The notes beneath the pieces are model-generated. The model was not told the origin of the DNA, did not search any database, and was given only the letters and a program-made list of their open reading frames with translations. From positions 1 to 64,000 of the forward strand of contig JAJEDI010000041.1 of assembly GCA_022821585.1 (NCBI GenBank): a stretch of 64,000 bases of DNA, written 5' to 3'. Source of the stretch: Caldilineaceae bacterium. Lineage in GTDB: Bacteria > Chloroflexota > Anaerolineae > Caldilineales > Caldilineaceae. This document shows positions 46,094 through 55,536 of this stretch, piece after piece; position 1 is the first letter of the stretch, and each line of letters opens with the position of its first letter. The translations under genes were made by a program, and so were the position numbers.

Positions 46094-49000
46094 ATGCCTT
46101 TTACCTTTCATGCTGCGTGGCTCACTTCCGGCAAGCGTTCTGTTGACGGACAAGAGCATGATGCCTTTGGCGTCGCACACATTTCCCGAGTGCCGGGCCA
46201 GGGAGAGGTCCGGAAGGCGGAAGACCAAGGGGCGTCCCGCGGATCGCCGGTCCCAGCGGTGCAAGAGGTCACGAGCCAAAGGAGTTTGCTTGGAGGGCCT
46301 GATTCTTCCGGGGCGCTAACTCCTGAGAGCGGACCCAGGCTCTTTCTCTGGGGCGAGAACCACGAACCTCCCAGTGTTTGGGAGGAACGCGAGTTGGACG
46401 AGAACGGAGACCGAGGAATTGGTGAGCGGGCAGACGCCTCCGCGAATCTCACGCCTCTCCCTCCAACTGAGAGCGCGCGTTACGGTCGAGCCCAGACATC
46501 ACGGGGCAACGGGAAAATACCTTCCCATCCGGCCCAGATGCCGGTTGGCACTCTGCGTCAGATCCTGCGCCAGCTGGCGACGGCGAGCGAGCTAACCAGC
46601 CTGATGGGAAGTCCGGCAACGGCAAGCGTATGGTTGCCCAGTCAGGGTGACCGTCCTCAAACGCACCTGGGTTCTTTTCAAAGGGGCGTAAACGCCCTGT
46701 CGGGAGACATAGAGCCATACAGGCTGCAACCCTGGCAGGTGACGGGACTGACGCTGGATCCCTTTCACACACTGGCTTTCCTCAGCCGCTTTACCAATCA
46801 GAGACTCATTGAACTTCCTTCTTCGACCTCGCTGTTTCGCCATGCCCGATTGGGCAATGATCTCCTTTTCTGGAGCCACGCGGCCAAGTTCGTACTGGAG
46901 CTATTAGCAGGGCAACATTTCTTGCCAGGGCTTATACCGGACAGCAGCGGCCGTTTCTGGGCTGCCTGGCAACCATTTCTGTTAGAAGGGAGCTTGCGAG
47001 AACGACTTGAGTACCTAGTCGACTTGATGCCTCCCATCTGCAGGGCCTACGAACTTGAGACTCTGGAGGATGCGCCGACTTCAGGAGCAATTGTCGAGCA
47101 TTTCATCAGCGTACTGATTAATCGAGCGATTCGCGAATGGGCGCCTGGTGCTTCGGGTACGAACGGCGGAGTCCAGCGTGTCGGCGGTACGCCCCATGCC
47201 TATCGAGAAAAGGGGCCGGCAGACCCGTCATCGGGCTCGATGTGGCTGGACGGACTGTCTGGAGAGGAGCCACTGCTCCAGCTTCCGCCCCAGCCTGCTC
47301 ACCAGCTTTACAAGCGATGGATCGAGTGGATGGAGCAACTCCACTCCTCGGTTGCGGATTCCAATTTTCAGGTCGCGTTTGCATTGGAATTGCAGCAGGA
47401 TGAAGACGCGCCGTCTCATCTTGAGGTGGAGACCGCCGACCCCACTCCCGCCCCTATTTCGCTGAATAACTGGCATCTTGAATATTACTTGCAGGACAAG
47501 GATGACCAGGAGTTACTGATACCGGCGCAGAGGGTATGGAATCAGAACGGTCAGAGTATCCGTGTAGAAGGACGGCGCTTTGACCAGCCACAGGAGAGGC
47601 TCCTCACCGGCCTGGGCGTTGCCAGCCGCCTGTTTGCACCGATTCGGGAAAGCCTGCGGACGCCGCGCCCTGAACGGGCCACTCTTTCCCTGGAAGAGAC
47701 ATACCTGTTTTTGAAGGAGATTGGACCGCTGCTGCAGACCAGTGGTTTCGGTGTCATTATGCCGGACTGGTGGGCGGTCCGCAGCCGCTCCCGGCTTGGA
47801 CTGCGCCTGCGCTTGGGCAGCCAGGGGCAATATTCACTGGACGATGCGGGGGAGGCTGACGGAAGAGGGCAGAGGCTGCCGCGCGGCCAGAGTGACGGCC
47901 CAGGCGGCGGAGCATCCCTGGACCTGCGGGGTCTGATTGAGTACCGGTGGGAATTGACTCTCGGAGAACAGACTCTCAGCAGAGAAGAGTTTGATCGTCT
48001 CGCGGATTTGGGGTCGCCGCTGGTCAGGTTGGGCGAAGAGTGGCTGGAGTTGGATCCGGCGCAGGTGCGGGCGGCGCGGCAGTTTATGGATCGAAACGAA
48101 TCGACCGGGAGTATGCCTTTGCTGCAGGCGGTGGGACTGGCACAGGCGTTTTCGCGGACTGACGCGGAAGCTGAGCAGGAGTCCAAGTCGACGCAGTCTG
48201 ATCCTTACTGGGCCAGCGGCCTTGTTGCAGGTCGGGAAGGGCCGCCGCTGCATAACCTGGCATTGCAACCAGATCAGAACGGTGACCGGGACATTGCAGA
48301 TGGCGTTACCGGCCCTGAACTGCCCTTGGAGGCAGTTGTTGCTGACGGCTGGCTCGGCGCTGCCCTTGAGCGGCTGCGCGGGATAGAGCCGATAGAATAT
48401 GTCGAAGAGCCGAAAGGATTCGTGGGCAGACTGAGGCCGTATCAGCGTCGAGGCGTCGGCTGGCTTTCCTTTTTGCGTCGACTGGGCCTGGGGGCGTGTC
48501 TGGCCGACGACATGGGTCTGGGTAAGACGATCCAGGCAATCGCCCTCTTGCTGCACTCTCGTCAGCTGGCCGAGAAGCAGAGCGAGTTGCCCGGCTGTCC
48601 GCTTGAGGACCTAAACCGGCCGGCGCTGCTTATCTGCCCTACAAGCGTTGTTGCCAACTGGCGGCACGAGATCGAACGGTTTGCACCTAGTCTGCGGCTC
48701 TTGCTCCATCATGGTAGCGGCAGGCTGAGTGGAGAGGAGTTTCGATCTGCGCTTTGCGAGCATGACATGGTGATTACGAGCTTTGGGATCGCCAGACGGG
48801 ATATCGACATGCTGGAGACCCAGGCGTGGGGCGACCTGATCCTGGACGAGGCCCAGAACATCAAGAATCCATCGGCCAAACAGACGCAGGCGATCCGCCG
48901 TTTGACGGGCAATTCACGCGCCCAGGTTGAACGGGGAATCACACCGCCTTTCCGCGTCGCGCTGACCGGTACCCCGGTGGAAAACCGGCTTCTGGAACTG

Positions 49001-49924
49001 TGGAGCATTATGGAGTTCCTCAATCCGGGCTATCTGGGGAAGCGGGAGCACTTTCGACAGCAGTTTGTACTTCCGGTTGAGCGCTACAATGACGAATTCG
49101 CGGCAGCAGACCTGCGTCGCATGGTACAGCCTTTTCTGTTGCGCCGCCTTAAGACCGATCCCACCATCATTTCAGACCTGCCTGAAAAGAATGAGATGGT
49201 CGTGTACTGCTCTCTCACCAAGGAGCAGGAGACCCTTTACACCCACGTTATCGAGGAGACGATGGCTCGAGTGGAAAGGAGCGAGGGCGTGCAGAGGCGA
49301 GGACTGGTGCTGGGCCTGTTGCTCAAGCTGAAGCAGGTGACGAATCATCCGGCTCACTATCTGGGGGAGAAGGGACCCCTTGAGGTTCGAAGCGGCAAAC
49401 TCAGCCGCCTGACTGAAATGCTCGAGGAGGCGCTTGCGGTTGGCGACAGGGCGCTTGTATTCACACAGTTTGTCGAGATGGGTCACCTCCTTTGTAAGCA
49501 TTTGATGGAAAACCTGGGACGGGAGGCTTTGTTCCTGCACGGTGGTACGCCGGCAAGTAGAAGAGAACAGATGGTGCGTTCTTTCCAGGAGGACAGCAAC
49601 GGGGCGCCGATCTTTGTTCTCAGTTTGCGGGCTGGCGGTGTGGGCGTAAATCTGACAAGGGCAAATCATGTCTTCCACTTCGACCGTTGGTGGAACCCGG
49701 CGGTTGAAAACCAGGCCACGGACCGGGCCTTTCGCATCGGTCAGAAGCGCTCGGTCCAGGTATACAAGTTCGTCGTTTCAGGGACTTTGGAAGAACAGAT
49801 TCACAAGATGATCGAGAGCAAACAGGACCTGGCCGAGTCGATCGTGAACAGCGGCGAAGACTGGCTTGCCGATATGGATACCGAGGGCTTGCGACAACTG
49901 ATTGCACTTCGCAGCAGTGGATAG
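46094..49924 (+). CDS. SNF2-family helicase-like ATPase (YwqA/HepA type)
   Basis: This 1276-residue protein pairs an N-terminal region of about 760 residues, including the bacterial SNF2-associated domain (DUF3670), with a C-terminal SNF2 motor. Motifs: PYQRRGVGWLSFLRRLGLGA; Walker A DDMGLGKT with K811; DEAQ at 918-921; GTPVENRLLELWSI; and helicase C end FDRWWNPAVENQATDRAFRI. Such enzymes move along DNA or remodel protein-DNA complexes. The start FTFHAAWL and the later LFLWGENHE match the N-terminus of the family, so ATG 46094 is right despite lacking a ribosome site. The SWIM protein at 50098 is its usual partner. Confidence 0.93.
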   Translation: MPFTFHAAWLTSGKRSVDGQEHDAFGVAHISRVPGQGEVRKAEDQGASRGSPVPAVQEVTSQRSLLGGPDSSGALTPESGPRLFLWGENHEPPSVWEERELDENGDRGIGERADASANLTPLPPTESARYGRAQTSRGNGKIPSHPAQMPVGTLRQILRQLATASELTSLMGSPATASVWLPSQGDRPQTHLGSFQRGVNALSGDIEPYRLQPWQVTGLTLDPFHTLAFLSRFTNQRLIELPSSTSLFRHARLGNDLLFWSHAAKFVLELLAGQHFLPGLIPDSSGRFWAAWQPFLLEGSLRERLEYLVDLMPPICRAYELETLEDAPTSGAIVEHFISVLINRAIREWAPGASGTNGGVQRVGGTPHAYREKGPADPSSGSMWLDGLSGEEPLLQLPPQPAHQLYKRWIEWMEQLHSSVADSNFQVAFALELQQDEDAPSHLEVETADPTPAPISLNNWHLEYYLQDKDDQELLIPAQRVWNQNGQSIRVEGRRFDQPQERLLTGLGVASRLFAPIRESLRTPRPERATLSLEETYLFLKEIGPLLQTSGFGVIMPDWWAVRSRSRLGLRLRLGSQGQYSLDDAGEADGRGQRLPRGQSDGPGGGASLDLRGLIEYRWELTLGEQTLSREEFDRLADLGSPLVRLGEEWLELDPAQVRAARQFMDRNESTGSMPLLQAVGLAQAFSRTDAEAEQESKSTQSDPYWASGLVAGREGPPLHNLALQPDQNGDRDIADGVTGPELPLEAVVADGWLGAALERLRGIEPIEYVEEPKGFVGRLRPYQRRGVGWLSFLRRLGLGACLADDMGLGKTIQAIALLLHSRQLAEKQSELPGCPLEDLNRPALLICPTSVVANWRHEIERFAPSLRLLLHHGSGRLSGEEFRSALCEHDMVITSFGIARRDIDMLETQAWGDLILDEAQNIKNPSAKQTQAIRRLTGNSRAQVERGITPPFRVALTGTPVENRLLELWSIMEFLNPGYLGKREHFRQQFVLPVERYNDEFAAADLRRMVQPFLLRRLKTDPTIISDLPEKNEMVVYCSLTKEQETLYTHVIEETMARVERSEGVQRRGLVLGLLLKLKQVTNHPAHYLGEKGPLEVRSGKLSRLTEMLEEALAVGDRALVFTQFVEMGHLLCKHLMENLGREALFLHGGTPASRREQMVRSFQEDSNGAPIFVLSLRAGGVGVNLTRANHVFHFDRWWNPAVENQATDRAFRIGQKRSVQVYKFVVSGTLEEQIHKMIESKQDLAESIVNSGEDWLADMDTEGLRQLIALRSSG

Positions 49925-50097
49925 TAGGAGCTGAATCGGGCAACGGTTCGAGACATCCGGGCTACGTTCAGACTGACAGGTTGTTCTCAGAGGCGGCTCG
50001 GACCGCACGTCGCTGGGCAAATTGGCAGGCCTGATTGACGGAAAGGAAGCAAGGCACATATTGCGCAGCAGCAGTTTCAGCCAGGGAAGGAAGGCCG

Positions 50098-51027
50098 ATG
50101 ACTGACCCAAAGGGCAAGGACAGTTCGTGGTCAGCCCGATGGTATGAATATCTGAAGGGGCAGGGGTTCGACCTCAAGAGAGGCCAGACCCTGGCGCGGC
50201 GGATACAGGTGAAGTCCGTTGAAGTGCAGTTTGGCAGCATCCAGGCTGAGGTCTTTGAGTCCCATCGAGGAAACTGCCAGGTTGAGATTGAGGTCCTGCC
50301 TTTGCGGGACGACGAGTGGTCGGCCGTCCTCGATGCACTGGCGGGGGAGGCGTTGTACGCAGCACAGCTCCTTGCCGGGGACAATGAATGGGAAGCGTTT
50401 CTTTCCGTACTCGATACCGTCTTCAACGACGCTAAGGTCGCGCTGTTGTCGCCTTCAACAGTGGCTGGTGAGGTAGAGGCCAGCTGTTCCGGTTGCCAGA
50501 GCCATAGCGGTCCCTGTAAACATGCTCTGGTGGCATTGTACCGGTTCGGCCAGATGATTGCCGAAGACCCCTGGATGCTGCTACTGCTCAGGGGTAGAGA
50601 CCGTCACCAGGTTCTGACCGGACTGCGGCTACGGCGGAGCAGCAGTGTTGAAGAAGATAGTGATGGCGAAGGCGTTGGAAATGGCAAAGCTGCCGATGCG
50701 GCCGCGTCGGGATACGATGCGTTGCGCGCGCTGGAGGATTCCCCGATAAAGCAGGGAGAAGACCTCGATTTGGATGCACAGATTGACGCTTTTTGGGGCG
50801 GTCGCCAGTTGGGGCCGGGAGGTACGCGTCACGATCTGCGAGCCCTGCATTACAACATTGCTCCGCCGCTGATAAGGATGGCGCTACTGCGCCGGCTCGG
50901 GCCGCCCCCGTTCCAGCAGGACAGCCCAGCAATTTACGACAGGCTCTCTGAAATCTATCTTGAAGTGTCGACCAGAGCTCTGGAGCTGGCGTTCGCGCCA
51001 GAGCCGGATAGCGACGCGTCGGGTTAA
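50098..51027 (+). CDS. SWIM zinc-finger protein, partner of the SNF2 helicase
   Basis: This 309-residue protein has a SWIM-type zinc site CSGCQSHSGPCKHALVALYR (about residues 130-150), preceded by a beta-rich domain (VQFGSIQAEVFES). The C-terminal half is acidic and helical. SWIM fingers bind DNA or protein. In Bacillus subtilis the same SNF2-SWIM pair is ywqA-ywqB. The start at 50098 is supported by GGGAAGGAAGG; the frame extends 21 codons upstream to a TTG without signal. The spacing CxxC instead of CxC in the first half of the motif is slightly unusual. Confidence 0.88.
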   Translation: MTDPKGKDSSWSARWYEYLKGQGFDLKRGQTLARRIQVKSVEVQFGSIQAEVFESHRGNCQVEIEVLPLRDDEWSAVLDALAGEALYAAQLLAGDNEWEAFLSVLDTVFNDAKVALLSPSTVAGEVEASCSGCQSHSGPCKHALVALYRFGQMIAEDPWMLLLLRGRDRHQVLTGLRLRRSSSVEEDSDGEGVGNGKAADAAASGYDALRALEDSPIKQGEDLDLDAQIDAFWGGRQLGPGGTRHDLRALHYNIAPPLIRMALLRRLGPPPFQQDSPAIYDRLSEIYLEVSTRALELAFAPEPDSDASG

Positions 51028-51056
51028 CCGAAAGGCCGGGCAATCAGGAGCGACTT

Positions 51057-52415
51057 GTGATCAGTCAGTTGTTGGCGCGGCGGGCAGCGGAATCGAACCC
51101 GATCAGGGTGGGTATCATCGGCACGGGCAAGTTTGGCGCGGGTCTGGTGGCCCAGATTTCGCAGATGCAAGGGATGGAGGTGTCGGCGATTGCCGACATC
51201 AGTGCACGCAATGCCAGGTATGCCTATCTTTCAAGTGGGGCGAGCGAGGAGGAAATCCGCACCGCGGAGACGGGGGATGAATTGGAGGACGCCGTCCGCG
51301 CGGGCAACCCGGTTGTCGTCGAGGACGGTCTGGCTCTGACAGAGTGCGAGTCCATCGATGTCATAGTCGAGTCGACCGGCCTGCCGGAGGTAGGGGCGCG
51401 TCATGCTTTCCAAGCTCTTAGTAACCGCAAGCATGTGGTTATGGTAAACGTGGAAGCGGACGTCACCGTCGGGCCCTTTCTGCGTCGAACGGCAGACGCG
51501 GCAGGTGTCGTTTACACAATGGTGGACGGTGACCAACCGGCGGTAACCTGGAACATCGTAGAATGGGCGCGCAGCCTGGGGCTGGAGATTGTGGCCGCAG
51601 GGCGGGGGACGATCTATTTCGATGATGATTTCGAGGGGACGCCGGAGACGGCGGCTTCTCGTTTTGGCTTCACAGAGGAACATATCGAGCGGCGTACGAT
51701 AAACCTAAAGATGTTCAACTCCTTCCGCGATGGGACAAAGGCGCAGGTGGAGATGACCGCTCTTGCCAATGCCGCCGGTCTTGAGCCGGACCGCAGGGGG
51801 ATGCACGAGCCTTCGGTGAACCTGGAGGAAATACCGGTACGCTTCAGTCTGCAGGAGGAAGGTGGGTTACTCAGCCGTCACGGCGTGGTGGAACTAGCCA
51901 ATTCGGTGGCTGACGACGGCAGGAGTATGCTGCCAAATCCGCTCAAGATGGGTGTATTTGCGGTTGTGCGTTCGGAGCACCCTTTCACACGGGAAGACCT
52001 GGCCTACCACGGTTGTCACGTGGGCGGTGAGGGTAACAATTTCCTACTCTACAGGCCATATCATCTGGTGGCGGTGCCGGCGCCGCTTAGTATTGCCCGC
52101 GCCGTCCTCTTTAACGCGGCAACCGGCTCTTGTGCGGCGACGCCGACGGCGGAGTGCATTACGGTAGCCAAGCGGGACCTGCGCGCCGGCGAGGAGTTGG
52201 ACGGTGGAGGAGGATATACGGTGGTTGGCCAGTGCGAGAAGGCGGTAGTGGCGCGGGAGGAGGGTCTGTTGCCAGTAGGCCTTGCTGACCGGGCGGTACT
52301 CAACCGGGCGATCAGCAAAGGAGAAGCAATCGGGTACAGTGACGTAATGCTTGACGAGGAATCGTTCGTGCTCAAGATGCGCCGGTTGCAGGACGGGCTG
52401 GTTGGGGTCGAGTAG
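51057..52415 (+). CDS. Homoserine-dehydrogenase-like NAD(P) oxidoreductase with SAF domain
   Basis: This 452-residue protein starts with a Rossmann fold (VGIIGTGKFGAGLVAQI, about 19-35; DVIVESTGLPEVG; HVVMVNVEADVTVG), followed by a catalytic alpha/beta domain. A C-terminal SAF/antifreeze-like domain (about 360-440) carries AECITVAKRDLRAGEELDGG. Such fusions occur in sugar-acid and tetronate catabolic clusters; the reaction is probably NAD(P)-dependent oxidation or reduction of a hydroxy acid. The GTG start has AGGAG six bases upstream. It heads a plus-strand cluster of carbohydrate genes running to 57525. Confidence 0.87.
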   Translation: MISQLLARRAAESNPIRVGIIGTGKFGAGLVAQISQMQGMEVSAIADISARNARYAYLSSGASEEEIRTAETGDELEDAVRAGNPVVVEDGLALTECESIDVIVESTGLPEVGARHAFQALSNRKHVVMVNVEADVTVGPFLRRTADAAGVVYTMVDGDQPAVTWNIVEWARSLGLEIVAAGRGTIYFDDDFEGTPETAASRFGFTEEHIERRTINLKMFNSFRDGTKAQVEMTALANAAGLEPDRRGMHEPSVNLEEIPVRFSLQEEGGLLSRHGVVELANSVADDGRSMLPNPLKMGVFAVVRSEHPFTREDLAYHGCHVGGEGNNFLLYRPYHLVAVPAPLSIARAVLFNAATGSCAATPTAECITVAKRDLRAGEELDGGGGYTVVGQCEKAVVAREEGLLPVGLADRAVLNRAISKGEAIGYSDVMLDEESFVLKMRRLQDGLVGVE

Positions 52416-52430
52416 GTGTAGGGGAAGGAA

Positions 52431-52577
52431 ATGTCCAATCGACAGAGGGCAAGAATCGGACTGTTGCCAACCGGGCACAGCTACTATTGGGAGCAGTACC
52501 CCAGGCTCAAGTCTATGGGCATGTAAGGCAAGCTCAGGGAGCTACTCGACCCGTTGGGTGAAATCGTGCGAACATAG
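52431..52577 (+). pseudogene. Remnant of an L-fucose/arabinose isomerase-like gene
   Basis: A good ribosome site (GGGGAAGGAA) and ATG at 52431 start the reading ARIGLLPTGHSYYWEQYPRL, the N-terminus of the L-fucose/L-arabinose isomerase family. It stops at TAA (52524-52526). The same frame then continues with GKLRELLDPLGEIV, again family-like, until a TAG at 52575. Only about 48 codons of the usual 450-500 remain, directly followed by the aldo/keto reductase gene. So the gene was lost by a nonsense change plus a large deletion. It shows that this cluster once included a sugar isomerase. Confidence 0.72.
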
Positions 52578-52619
52578 GGTAGCTCAAATCAGGTGGGAAA
52601 CTCGTAACGGGAGTTGGAC

Positions 52620-53641
<1,022 letters not shown>

Positions 53642-53645
<4 letters not shown>

Positions 53646-54616
53646 CCAACTACTCTCTGCGCCCCTTTCAAGCGAGCGAGCAAGAGTACATCGCTCTCGC
53701 GTCGCTGCTGTGTGCCGTGTCACCCGATGGGCGACCTGAGTCAATCGAGGACCTCAGGGGGGAAGACAGGGACTGGCCGAGCAGTTCTCTCTTGCAAAGA
53801 GTGGCTGCCTATACATCTAGGGAGGAGATGGCGGCTGTTGGTACCTGCTTTCAGGCCTACTGGCAGGACAGCCCGTCCACGATCTACTTGAAGTTTGAGA
53901 TCCACCCCAATCATCCGCAGGTTCAACTTCTCCCCATCCTGTACGAGGGCCTGCAGATGCTGCTGACAGAGCACACGTCCGAATTCAGGCGGCTGGTCGC
54001 CAGGGCCAGGGAAGACGACAACGAAAGGGGCCGATTCCTGGTTGACAGTGGCTTTAAGGAAGAGATGCGGTTTCCCGCCTCGGCCTTGCGGGTCGCGGAC
54101 TTCGACGAGTCCATTTGCGACAGGGCATATGCACGACTTGCCCAGAGCAAAGTGCGCTTGCTCACGATGGCCGAACTCCGCAATGAGGAGCCGGACTGGA
54201 AGCGGCAACTGCGCGATTTACGTTGGAAGCTTGTGCGGGACGTACCGTCAACGGAGCCGTTCGCCAAGCCGACGATTGCCGAGTTTGAGGAGATGGTCCT
54301 GAAAGACCCAGCTCTGGATGAAGAGGCTTTCTTCCTTGCCCAAGCTGAAGATGGTGCCCTGTTAGGTATGAGCAACCTGTGGCGAAACGACCCTGAGGGG
54401 AAACGATTGGACACGGGGCTGACCGGGGTTATCCGGTCCTACCGACGCAGAGGAATCGCTACTGCGCTAAAGGTGCATACGATTCGGTATGCCCAGGCCA
54501 GCGGCGCGGAGACGATCGAGACGAGCAACGAGGAAGAGAGTCCGATGTATGCGCTCAACCTCAAACTTGGCTTCAAGCCAAAGCCGGCGTGGGTCGACTA
54601 CACAAGAGACTTGTGA
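53642..54616 (+). CDS. GNAT family N-acetyltransferase
   Basis: This 324-residue protein seems to have two GNAT-like halves. The C-terminal one has the acetyl-CoA motif A in TGVIRSYRRRGIATALKVHT followed by ETSNEEESPMYALNLKLGFK. The N-terminal half (5-150) has only weak similarity. It transfers an acetyl group to an unknown amine. Translation starts at GTG 53642 within the stop of the reductase, so the two are coupled. Confidence 0.88.
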
Positions 54617-54751
54617 GTATAGCGTGCAGCTCACTTGGGCCGTTTCAGGTTTGCACCCAGGGAATAGATATTTCGACACGTTAGCCAATTGTTTTCGTCC
54701 AAGGCCGGAAAGTGGAATTCCGGGCCAAACACATCAGAGAGGTCTTCCTCA

Positions 54752-55507
54752 GTGAACAGTTACACGACACAGGCAGAGCAGCTCAAGGAGTCGTTACGAC
54801 TATCGCTTCCCCCGGTTGCGATTGCCTTTACCGATGATGTGCCGACAGGCATTGCATCCTACGAGGAGGTGGCACCAGCCGGCTGTTACTTCTGGCAGGA
54901 GGCGTCGCAGAAGGTCTTTGCAACGAGCGCGGTGGACCACGAACTGTGCGCTATCGGCGTTCACACGCATAATCTTGCGGGCGCGTCGGAGGGGCAGATG
55001 ACCGAACTCATGACGGCGCTCGAGGCGATGCAGGGCCTGGACTATGTTCGGGAAGAGGAAGTGGCGGCGATTCCGGTCCTGCCAAACCCAGTCCAGCATG
55101 CAGTGTACGGTCCGCTGGCCGATTTTCCCCTGGAGGCCGATGTAGTCCTGCTCTTCGCACACGCTCAACAGAGCCTGATTCTGACAGAAGCGGCCGCCAG
55201 GGTAGACGCGGGCGTTCCTGCGGCGATGGGAAGGCCTGCCTGTGCAGTGATCCCTCAGGTCAGAAATGGTGGAATAGCGGCGATGAGCCTGGGTTGTTGC
55301 GGGGCCAGGGCCTATCTGGATGCACTCAGCGATGACGTAGCGTTGTGGGCGCTTCCCGGCGAAAAGCTTGGGGCGTACTGTGAAGAGATCAGCGGGCTAG
55401 CCAAGTCCAATGAAGTCCTGACAGTTTTCCATGAGAGGCGAAGGCAGGATGTCGAAGCAGGCAAGAGGCCGAGCGTGCAGGAGTCGTTGGAGCGGTTGGC
55501 CCAGTAA
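54752..55507 (+). CDS. DUF169 family protein
   Basis: This 251-residue protein matches DUF169: LSLPPVAIAFTDDVPTGI near the start, GCYFWQEASQKVFATSAVDH with Cys-Gly, DHELCAIGVHTHNL, and later AMGRPACAVIP and SLGCCGARAYL. Conserved cysteines suggest a metal or thiol role, but no function is established. The start is set at GTG 54752 with AGAGAGGT upstream; the frame continues 21 codons 5' with no family similarity. It is co-directional with the sugar cluster. Confidence 0.85.
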   Translation: MNSYTTQAEQLKESLRLSLPPVAIAFTDDVPTGIASYEEVAPAGCYFWQEASQKVFATSAVDHELCAIGVHTHNLAGASEGQMTELMTALEAMQGLDYVREEEVAAIPVLPNPVQHAVYGPLADFPLEADVVLLFAHAQQSLILTEAAARVDAGVPAAMGRPACAVIPQVRNGGIAAMSLGCCGARAYLDALSDDVALWALPGEKLGAYCEEISGLAKSNEVLTVFHERRRQDVEAGKRPSVQESLERLAQ

Positions 55508-55536
55508 GGTCTTGAAAGGGTAGAAGACGTCAGACC

